Shown here in pieces: positions 14,420 to 20,636 of a stretch of DNA of 20,636 nt. How positions within the stretch are numbered: position 1 is the first letter of the stretch; the number at the start of each line of letters is the position of its first letter. Position numbers and translations under genes: made by a program. The notes under the pieces were generated by a model that was given only the letters and a program-made list of their open reading frames with translations, made no database searches and had not been told where the DNA came from. The stretch comes from an uncultured Muribaculaceae bacterium (GTDB taxonomy: Bacteria > Bacteroidota > Bacteroidia > Bacteroidales > Muribaculaceae), in contig CAJTMM010000036.1 in NCBI GenBank assembly GCA_910577465.1, positions 1 through 20,636 of the forward strand, in the 5' to 3' direction.

Positions 14420-15709
14420 ATGAAAATATCCAACCTCATCTTCACACTTCTGACTATTTGTTTCTCCATTACATTTTCAGGATGTGATGACAGACTGTCC
14501 GACAACGGTGTAACACAATCAGAAGTCACCGTACTCATTTCACGACCGGCAGAAGCAGCCGATGCCAATGTTCTCGACGAGACTTACTCGTTCCGCAACG
14601 TATCATCATCCAGAGTTTCTGAATTTCACAACGGCGAGCCTATCACTTTGATTCCCGGACTTTATGACGTCACCTACACGGCTGAAATCGAATTGCCCAA
14701 CGGAGCACACTCTACCATGCGAGCCGCTCAGACAAGCGTCACCGTAACACAAGGCTCCTGCACATTATCGCTTCAGGCATACAACAATATCGAAACCGAC
14801 GACCTCATCATAGCCGAAATATTTTTCAGTGGCACAATACAAAGCTCAGGCAACCAATATTATGGCGATGACTATATCAAACTATATAACAACACCGACC
14901 ATGTGATATACGCCGACGGCATCACCATCTTCGAATCCAAGTTCACCACTGTCGACAAATACGAGCATACCCCCGACATCATGGATCAGGCCATGAATGT
15001 ACAGGCTCTGTACACTGTGCCCGGAAACGGAACCGAACATCCAGTACAACCGGGAGAATATTTCCTCATTGCCGATACCGGCATAGACCACCGCGTTGCC
15101 AATCCAAACTCATTTGACCTGTCACACGCCGACTTTGAATGGTACGACGTATCCACCAAACCCGACAACATGGATATCGACTCACCATTAGTGCCCAATA
15201 TGGACAAATGGTATTGCTATACCTTATCGTTCTTCGTCCTTCACAACCGTGGCTTCAAGGCTTATGGCATAGCACGCATACCGGTGGACCGCGACACATA
15301 TCTCACCGACTACAAATATCATTACGATTATACACTTGTCACAGTAGCCGGAACATTCCCCATGAGTGCCGACGCCTACCGACTGCCCAACGAGTGGATA
15401 GTGGACGTGGTGACTTGCAGTGTCGAGGCAAAATATGCCTGGAATCTATGCGCACCGGCTCTTGACTGCGGATGGACTCACTGTGGTACCATAGATAAAG
15501 ACAAGACCAGATATTTCCATAGCGTACGCCGCAAAATGCTGTATCTCAACGACAGCGGCAACCCGGTATTGAAGGATACCAACAATTCTACCGAAGATTT
15601 CAACGCCGACTGCATAGCATCGGAGATTGAGCTGCAGGGTACCGCCATTAACGCCAGCGGAGACTTATGCACCATAAAGACTTACGATGGCGTCACTCCC
15701 ATGCCCTGA
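14420..15709 (+). CDS. DUF4876-family surface or periplasmic lipoprotein
   Basis: This is a 429-residue lipoprotein. I chose the ATG at 14420 because it begins a standard lipoprotein signal (MKISNLIFTLLTICFSITFSGC, lipid-attachment Cys at residue 22); a longer frame would need a TTG at 14396. An Ig-like beta-rich N-terminal region (VTVLISRPAEAADAN; GLYDVTYTAEIELPNG) is followed by the segment LIIAEIFFSGT and DDYIKLYNNTDHVIYADGI, typical of DUF4876 proteins of Bacteroidota, which accompany TonB-dependent receptors. It lies 28 bp after the receptor stop and just before the DUF6850 barrel gene. By analogy with other receptor-associated lipoproteins it may capture the ligand for the receptor; direct evidence for the family's ligand is lacking. 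Confidence 0.82.
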   Translation: MKISNLIFTLLTICFSITFSGCDDRLSDNGVTQSEVTVLISRPAEAADANVLDETYSFRNVSSSRVSEFHNGEPITLIPGLYDVTYTAEIELPNGAHSTMRAAQTSVTVTQGSCTLSLQAYNNIETDDLIIAEIFFSGTIQSSGNQYYGDDYIKLYNNTDHVIYADGITIFESKFTTVDKYEHTPDIMDQAMNVQALYTVPGNGTEHPVQPGEYFLIADTGIDHRVANPNSFDLSHADFEWYDVSTKPDNMDIDSPLVPNMDKWYCYTLSFFVLHNRGFKAYGIARIPVDRDTYLTDYKYHYDYTLVTVAGTFPMSADAYRLPNEWIVDVVTCSVEAKYAWNLCAPALDCGWTHCGTIDKDKTRYFHSVRRKMLYLNDSGNPVLKDTNNSTEDFNADCIASEIELQGTAINASGDLCTIKTYDGVTPMP

Positions 15710-15717
15710 TTTCAACG

Positions 15718-17193
15718 ATGCTGACTTTATTACCCACACTACTTGCTATAGCTGTGGCACCGGCCGATAGCGCACTCTGGCAGATGTCGGAACAGGCATT
15801 TGTGAATCCGGCTGTAAAACAATGGATGCACTCAAGTTCACATAGCTCTATCGGTGTAAGGTATCACAACACGCACTTCAACAACCCCATAGACCTTCAG
15901 CAAGGTTCAGGCGATGACTTCTGGACTTTCGAAGCCGACACATATCTCAAATACAAGTCATCAACATTGTGGGGCGAAGCATCGTACCGCAACGGACACC
16001 AACGCGACCAGCTGTGGAATGAAACATCCGATACCGAACTGGTGTACCCGTATTTCACAGCCGATTCTGTCGGCGGCGATATGAATATGGAATTGTACCG
16101 ATTCAGCGGCGGATATGCCGACCATACCGACCGCTGGGCATGGGGTGCGCAGATTGGATACACCGCCGGATTGTACTACCGCAACGTCGACCCGCGTCCC
16201 CGCAACGTCACCGGACGACTCGACATCTCGGCTGGAGGGGCTGTTCATATTGGCTCGCAATACTTTGCCGGATTATCTATCAACTACCGCAAATACAAAC
16301 AGAGCAACGACATCGACTTCAAGAGCCAGATGGGTGTGGACAAGGTTTACCATACCACCGGCATGGGCACACATTATGTACGATTCGCAGGATCCGGTAC
16401 TGATACATACTACACCGGCAACCGTTGGGGCATGACTGCCAATCTCTATCCGTCGTCTCAATCAGGCTTCGTGGCGACTGCCAATATCAGCAGGTTCACA
16501 TTTTCAAAAATCCTGTCGGACATGAATAAACTTCCGTTGGCTGATGTCTGGCACAACGCCTTAACAACCCAGATGGGATATAAGCACAGAAGCACCGTGA
16601 ATGACTGGGCTGTATTCGCTACATTCGACATATACCGCCGGCATGGTATCGAAAATCAGTTCGGCGATGCGTCAAGTAGCATATATCCTAAAATAGGAGC
16701 CATAACCATGTATGCCGACAATGCCTACAACATCCGTCTATCGGGCTTATGGCAATGGCTCAATCCATCGGGCATTCTCGTATGGATAAAGCCGGAAATA
16801 CATCATTCGCATCGGCGCACCATATATCTCGAGCCGCAGCGCGAAATGCTCATAGACAATGCCGGCACAACCTTATCGGCATTCGGCTCCATTCCCATGT
16901 CCCGACATTGGCGAATATCCATACAAGGCACTTTTGCATTTATCAAACCCACATCATCGTCTCTAAGGCTCGACGAAGCCGAGAATAATACTCCACAGGG
17001 ATTGATACGTGTAGAACAATATAAATACCATTACCTCAGCCATTCGCATAGTGAAACCGAAATCAAGGCATCGGCATCACGTACCATAAAAGGAAAAATG
17101 TACTTATCCATATTGGCAATGTGGAGACATGCTAACTACATCAACACCACGCATGCAAACTCATTAGACGTAGGTGTAGCATTCAACTTTTAA
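15718..17193 (+). CDS. DUF6850-family outer-membrane beta-barrel protein
   Basis: A 491-residue predicted outer-membrane protein. The ATG at 15718, nine bases after the lipoprotein stop, opens on a signal peptide (MLTLLPTLLAIAVAPADS). The frame is also open to an ATG at 15667, but that would overlap the upstream gene by 43 bases and put a polar stretch before the signal peptide. Many alternating aromatic and hydrophobic strands are visible (IGVRYHNTHF, LYRFSGGYADH, WAWGAQIGYTAGLYYR, YFAGLSINYRKYKQS, WGMTANLYPSSQ). The protein ends in LDVGVAFNF, with the C-terminal Phe usual for barrel proteins. The receptor-DUF4876-DUF6850 order is the context that supports the family call. Its role in the uptake system is not established. 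The M16 peptidase gene starts 30 bp downstream. Confidence 0.8.
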   Translation: MLTLLPTLLAIAVAPADSALWQMSEQAFVNPAVKQWMHSSSHSSIGVRYHNTHFNNPIDLQQGSGDDFWTFEADTYLKYKSSTLWGEASYRNGHQRDQLWNETSDTELVYPYFTADSVGGDMNMELYRFSGGYADHTDRWAWGAQIGYTAGLYYRNVDPRPRNVTGRLDISAGGAVHIGSQYFAGLSINYRKYKQSNDIDFKSQMGVDKVYHTTGMGTHYVRFAGSGTDTYYTGNRWGMTANLYPSSQSGFVATANISRFTFSKILSDMNKLPLADVWHNALTTQMGYKHRSTVNDWAVFATFDIYRRHGIENQFGDASSSIYPKIGAITMYADNAYNIRLSGLWQWLNPSGILVWIKPEIHHSHRRTIYLEPQREMLIDNAGTTLSAFGSIPMSRHWRISIQGTFAFIKPTSSSLRLDEAENNTPQGLIRVEQYKYHYLSHSHSETEIKASASRTIKGKMYLSILAMWRHANYINTTHANSLDVGVAFNF

Positions 17194-17223
17194 TCAATCA
17201 AAAATAATTCCAACAATATTTTC

Positions 17224-20076
17224 ATGAAAGCAAAATTACTTGTAACTATTTTTCTAAGTGCAGTTTGCTGCTTGATGGCAAACGCCAGACTCAATCCCCT
17301 GCCCATTGATCCGGATGTGCGCATAGGCACACTCCCCAATGGACTGACTTATTATATCCGGCACAACAGCACTCCCGAACACCGTGCCGATTTTTTCCTC
17401 GCACAGCGCGTAGGCTCCATCAATGAAGAAGAAAACCAGCGTGGACTCGCCCACTTCCTTGAACACATGTGTTTCAACGGCACAAAGCATTTCCCGGGCA
17501 ATACACTCATATCATATCTCGAATCAATCGGTGTGAAATTCGGAGCCAATCTCAACGCCTATACCTCTACCGACGAGACCGTGTATAATATCTGCGAAGT
17601 TCCGTCGACACGCACATCGGCACTTGACTCCTGTCTGTTGATATTACGCGACTGGAGCCATGACCTCACACTCGACGGCAAGGAGATCGATGCCGAACGC
17701 GGTGTTATAAAAGGAGAATGGCGCCAACGCAATGGCGCGGCAAACAATCGTCTCCTTGAAAAAGCAGCTCCCGTAATATATTCCGGCTCGCTTTATGGAC
17801 ATCGCCTGCCGATAGGACTGATGGACGTGGTGGAAAATTTCAGCCACGATGCTCTGCGTGATTATTACCGCAAATGGTACCATCCTCAGAACCAATGTGT
17901 GATAGTGGTCGGAGATATCAACCCCGATCATGTGGAAGCCACCATCAAATCACTGTGGGCCGACGTGAACCGACCGGACCATGACGCAACTCCCGCGCCG
18001 GTAGCAATACCTGACAACGACCGCGTGATAGCTACCGTCCAATCCGATCCGGAGCAGCCCAATCCGCTAGTACAGCTATATATAAAACACGACGGCACAC
18101 CCGCCGATGCTGAAGGCACCATTGCTGAACTGCGTCACGATTTGGCACGCAGTCTTGTTACAGCCATGCTCGTCGACCGCTTTGAGGATATCGAACAGGA
18201 TCCAAAGGCACCATTTTACAACATTGGCATTGGAGACATGAAATTTTTACTCTCCCGCACCAAGCAGGCTCTGCTAATGCGCGCCAACGCAAAACCGAGC
18301 CGAGAAACGGAATGCGTAGCTCGGTTTGCAACCGAACTCAAGCGCGCTGCAAAACACGGATTTCTACCATCAGAACTGCAACGTGCCAAGCTCGACTACC
18401 GCGCAAAACTCGACTCTGATTTTGCCAACCGCAACAAAACGCCCAACACCACCTATGCGCGGAAATATGTACGTCACTATCTCGATGGCGGTGCGCTCCC
18501 ATCCGCCGAACAGTATTACAAGATGATGAAAGGCGTCATAAATCAGGTGGATGTGGAGCAGGTCAACGATTACATCCGCTCAATAGTTGGTCCGGACAAC
18601 CGCAATGTCGTACTTGTGGCATACATTCCGGAAAATTCCGCTTACACACTTGCAGAGACCGACATGGCAAATGCCTATACATCAATCCGGGAATCTGAAC
18701 TCACTCCTTACGAAGACAGGATAGTAGCCGGAACATTGCTGACTGAAGAACCGAAGGCAGGTTCCATAATCGCAGAAGAGGACAACACATTGTTCGGAAG
18801 CAAAATATGGACCTTGTCCAACGGCATCAAAGTACACCTCCGCTATTCAGCGCACAAACCCGACCAGATTTTAATCCAGGGTTACTCTCCGGGCGGATTG
18901 TCACAGCATTACAACCCTGAGCTTGCCGCTGACTACCGTATGGCAAACGATATAATAGCCATATCAGCATTCGGTGACCACAGCTCTACCGACCTTCGCC
19001 GCATGCTTGTTGGCAAAAACATCCGTACGTCAGTATCCATCGAAAATATGGAGGAACGCATCGGAGCATCCACAACACCTGCCGACCTTCCCACGGCATT
19101 GCAATTGCTCTACCTCAAAGCCACCGATATCCGCCCTGACCGGAACGCTTTCCGGGCTCTAATTGAAAACAAGCGTATGAAACTCGAGTCAGGAAGCACC
19201 AACCCTACATTTGCCATGGGCGACTCTATCCACCGTCATGTCTACAGTCATCACCCACTTGGTGAGAAATTGAAAGCTGCTGATTTGAACAATGTAGATT
19301 ACGAACGCGTACTCAATCTATACCGCGACCGCTTCGCCGATATGTCCGATTTCACATTTTACGTCACAGGCGATTTCAATGAGGACTCACTTCGCACCTA
19401 CGTGTGCCGATACATAGCGTCACTCCCCGCAGCCGGCAGAATCGAACAGCCTAAGGATATCAACTACCGCTATGTCACCGGGCGCGAGCACCGCAGATTC
19501 ACCATGCCTATGGAAACTCCCCAGACTATCGCCTATACGTTCTATAATACAAACTGCGATTACAATCTGCCCAATGTTATAAAGGGACACATACTCGGCA
19601 GACTCATACAATCGACCCTCATGAGCGACCTGCGCGAAAAACGCGGCTGGACCTACGGAGTCAAAGCTCATTGCGGACTTTCCGCCGGCATGAATGGCAA
19701 TGACCCCGCATCCCTGATAATGCCGGTGTACATACGAGTGTCGCCCGAAAATGCCGACAGCTGCTTCTCCATAGTGGCATCAACAGTCGACAGCATGTCT
19801 GATTCCGGCAACATCACAGCCGATGAGCTCAATAAAGTCAAAAGCTATATGGTAAAATCATACACCGACAATGCGGCTGATAACGCCTATTGGATTACAG
19901 TGATGCACATGTATGACAAGTTCGGCAAAGACATGCACAACAACTATGAGGAAATAGTCAACAGCATCTCCCCCGACGACATCTCTGAATTTGCCGGACA
20001 ATATCTCACTCCCGCACACCGCATACAACTCGAAATGTCGCCCGACACCAACCGACCGGCACAACTCAATCATTAA
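17224..20076 (+). CDS. Secreted two-domain M16 zinc metallopeptidase
   Basis: A 950-residue peptidase of family M16 (pitrilysin/PqqL-like), which degrades peptides inside a closed clamshell made of two halves. Residues 1-21 are a signal peptide (MKAKLLVTIFLSAVCCLMANA), so it acts in the periplasm or beyond. The inverted zinc motif HFLEH is at 77-81 and the third ligand is probably Glu158 in EIDAERGVIKGE, at the spacing seen in pitrilysin; all are intact. The second half (from about residue 525, SKIWTLSNGIKVHL) lacks HxxEH, as in the family. It carries the conserved LREKRGWTYGV near residue 800, which helps substrate binding. It closes the operon with the TonB receptor, where it could process imported peptides or proteins, as FusC does beside FusA in Pectobacterium. 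A hairpin terminator follows. Confidence 0.93.
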   Translation: MKAKLLVTIFLSAVCCLMANARLNPLPIDPDVRIGTLPNGLTYYIRHNSTPEHRADFFLAQRVGSINEEENQRGLAHFLEHMCFNGTKHFPGNTLISYLESIGVKFGANLNAYTSTDETVYNICEVPSTRTSALDSCLLILRDWSHDLTLDGKEIDAERGVIKGEWRQRNGAANNRLLEKAAPVIYSGSLYGHRLPIGLMDVVENFSHDALRDYYRKWYHPQNQCVIVVGDINPDHVEATIKSLWADVNRPDHDATPAPVAIPDNDRVIATVQSDPEQPNPLVQLYIKHDGTPADAEGTIAELRHDLARSLVTAMLVDRFEDIEQDPKAPFYNIGIGDMKFLLSRTKQALLMRANAKPSRETECVARFATELKRAAKHGFLPSELQRAKLDYRAKLDSDFANRNKTPNTTYARKYVRHYLDGGALPSAEQYYKMMKGVINQVDVEQVNDYIRSIVGPDNRNVVLVAYIPENSAYTLAETDMANAYTSIRESELTPYEDRIVAGTLLTEEPKAGSIIAEEDNTLFGSKIWTLSNGIKVHLRYSAHKPDQILIQGYSPGGLSQHYNPELAADYRMANDIIAISAFGDHSSTDLRRMLVGKNIRTSVSIENMEERIGASTTPADLPTALQLLYLKATDIRPDRNAFRALIENKRMKLESGSTNPTFAMGDSIHRHVYSHHPLGEKLKAADLNNVDYERVLNLYRDRFADMSDFTFYVTGDFNEDSLRTYVCRYIASLPAAGRIEQPKDINYRYVTGREHRRFTMPMETPQTIAYTFYNTNCDYNLPNVIKGHILGRLIQSTLMSDLREKRGWTYGVKAHCGLSAGMNGNDPASLIMPVYIRVSPENADSCFSIVASTVDSMSDSGNITADELNKVKSYMVKSYTDNAADNAYWITVMHMYDKFGKDMHNNYEEIVNSISPDDISEFAGQYLTPAHRIQLEMSPDTNRPAQLNH

Positions 20077-20107
20077 TAACAAACAGCACAGCTATAACTC
20101 CAGCACG

Positions 20108-20138
20108 GCGTCGGTGTCCTCAATAAAGGCACCGACGC
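20108..20138 (+). terminator. Terminator of the TonB-receptor/M16 operon
   Basis: GCGTCGGTG (20108-20116) pairs perfectly with CACCGACGC (20130-20138), and a wobble plus one more pair shorten the loop. The AT-rich TTAATATTTAT follows. It begins 32 bp after the M16 stop. The T-run is imperfect. Confidence 0.75.
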
Positions 20139-20289
20139 TTAATATTTATCACCCCGGCATAATTATTTACCCGCACACTACACTAATTCAAAGCAACTTA
20201 CGCAACACAAATCAGAACGACTCCAATACACTCCAAACCACGCAATAAGAACCGACAGCAAAAAACACCAATAAAAAACTCCAAAACAC

Positions 20290-20320
20290 TTGCACAATAA
20301 AAAAAAACTCCCTACCTTTG
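20290..20320 (+). promoter_or_regulatory. Promoter of tRNA-Phe
   Basis: TTG at 20290-20292 and TACCTTTG at 20313-20320 are separated by 20 bases, matching the Bacteroidota -33/-7 pattern. The tRNA begins 17 bases after the -7 element, leaving a short leader. The stretch from 20139 to 20289 is AT-rich and I see nothing else in it. Confidence 0.75.
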
Positions 20321-20336
20321 CATCGCAAATCACCAA

Positions 20337-20409
20337 GGTGCCATAGCTCAGTTGGTAGAGCAAAGGACTGAAAATCCTTGTGTCACTGGTTCGATTCCCG
20401 TTGGCACCA
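20337..20409 (+). tRNA. tRNA-Phe (anticodon GAA)
   Basis: A complete 73-nt cloverleaf. The acceptor stem is GGTGCCA (20337-20343) with TGGCACC (20402-20408), and the discriminator is A20409. The D arm is GCTC/GAGC and the anticodon arm is AAGGA/TCCTT around CTGAAAA, with GAA at 20370-20372. The T arm has the loop TTCGATT. The CCA end is not encoded. Its 3' end is a probable integration site, because an integrase gene starts 113 bp downstream. Confidence 0.98.
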
Positions 20410-20418
20410 CTGAAAATC

Positions 20419-20450
20419 AGAGAGTTATAGAAATGTAGCTCTCTTTTTTT
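20419..20450 (+). terminator. Intrinsic terminator after tRNA-Phe
   Basis: AGAGAG (20419-20424) pairs with CTCTCT (20439-20444) and is followed directly by a run of T through 20450. It ends the tRNA transcript and insulates it from the integrase gene. Confidence 0.8.
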
Positions 20451-20490
20451 ATTCCCTTGCACGCCTGCGGCAGCCCCACGGAAGTTGACG

Positions 20491-20510
20491 GTTAAACCGA
20501 GAGTTAAACC
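20491..20510 (+). repeat. Direct repeat GTTAAACC upstream of the integrase
   Basis: GTTAAACC occurs at 20491-20498 and 20503-20510, 12 bp apart, between the tRNA terminator and the integrase start. The position suits arm-type integrase sites or an operator for integrase expression, but two short copies are weak evidence. Confidence 0.4.
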
Positions 20511-20521
20511 AAGCAAACCGC

Positions 20522-20636
20522 ATGAACGTAACAGCTAACATTGTGTGTTACAAGTCAAAAACTCTCGCAAATGGCGAACACCCTCTAATGATTCGCGTGT
20601 GCAAAGACGGCAAAAAGAAGTATAAGAGTTTAGGCG
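20522..20636 (+). CDS. Tyrosine recombinase/integrase, N-terminal fragment cut by the window edge
   Basis: The first 38 codons of a tyrosine-type site-specific recombinase that inserts and excises a mobile element. The visible residues (MNVTANIVCYK, TLANGEHPLMIRVCKDGKKK, YKSLG) match the start of the arm DNA-binding domain of Bacteroidota integrases, in which a beta-strand, a polar turn and a basic KDGKKKYKS segment are usual. The catalytic domain with its Arg-His-Arg-Tyr residues lies beyond the window. The gene reads away from tRNA-Phe, 113 bp after its 3' end, the common layout of an integrative element, conjugative element or prophage that uses a tRNA gene as attachment site. The element type cannot be told from here. 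Confidence 0.8.
   Translation, partial: MNVTANIVCYKSKTLANGEHPLMIRVCKDGKKKYKSLG

Larger units (their letters stand above)
20387..20636 (+). mobile_element. Left end of a probable integrative element at tRNA-Phe
   Basis: An integrase gene begins just beyond the 3' half of tRNA-Phe, and the intervening DNA holds only the terminator and short direct repeats. Elements of this kind usually recombine within the T arm and acceptor end of a tRNA and restore the tRNA on insertion. The attachment core would then lie in about 20387-20409. The start given here is that presumed core. The right end is not in the window, so the limits are inferred. Confidence 0.6.

Noticed and set aside
15667..15717. Longer start for the DUF6850 protein
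   Set aside because: It overlaps the lipoprotein gene by 43 bases and adds a polar stretch before the signal peptide. The ATG at 15718 follows the stop by nine bases.
1..20636. CRISPR array or known anti-phage defence genes
   Set aside because: No regularly spaced repeats and no Cas, restriction or toxin-antitoxin motifs were seen in any gene.

Overview
The window looks like chromosomal DNA of a gut Bacteroidales bacterium, plausibly Muribaculaceae-like. The grounds are Bacteroidota-type promoters (-7 TAnnTTTG with a -33 TTG), a TonB-dependent receptor with an N-terminal carboxypeptidase-regulatory-like domain, DUF4876 and DUF6850 partners, a type IX-secretion-like C-terminal domain and a Bacteroidota-style tyrosine integrase. 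Family-level placement is inference.

Layout. (1) 1-2024, plus strand: the 3' part of a C69-family dipeptidase, then cytidine deaminase, ending at a GC-rich hairpin shared with the convergent operon. (2) 2121-9076, minus strand: five genes of unknown function, each overlapping the next by ATGA and each with a signal peptide. Transcription runs from about 9473 down to 2121. The first three are full-length paralogs with nearly identical heads and strongly diverged bodies; the middle one is a mosaic of the other two. They are followed by a very basic helical secreted protein and a small propeller-like secreted protein. A roughly 390-nt leader with mutually exclusive pairings precedes the operon. 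I consider this the most likely undescribed system in the window. (3) 9635-11416, minus strand: a large secreted propeller-like protein with a sorting-type C-terminal domain. (4) 11417-11610: an exactly dyad-symmetric divergent promoter with a perfect 14-bp inverted repeat. (5) 11611-20076, plus strand: a probable operon of TonB-dependent receptor, DUF4876 lipoprotein, DUF6850 barrel protein and two-domain M16 metallopeptidase, ending in a terminator hairpin. It looks like a cell-envelope uptake and proteolysis system, probably co-regulated with the divergent secreted protein. (6) 20290-20636: tRNA-Phe(GAA) with its promoter and terminator, followed 113 bp later by the start of a tyrosine integrase. 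This is probably the left end of an element integrated at tRNA-Phe.

All calls come from reading the sequence; no database search was run. Family names rest on recognised motifs and gene order, and the five-gene operon has no assigned function.
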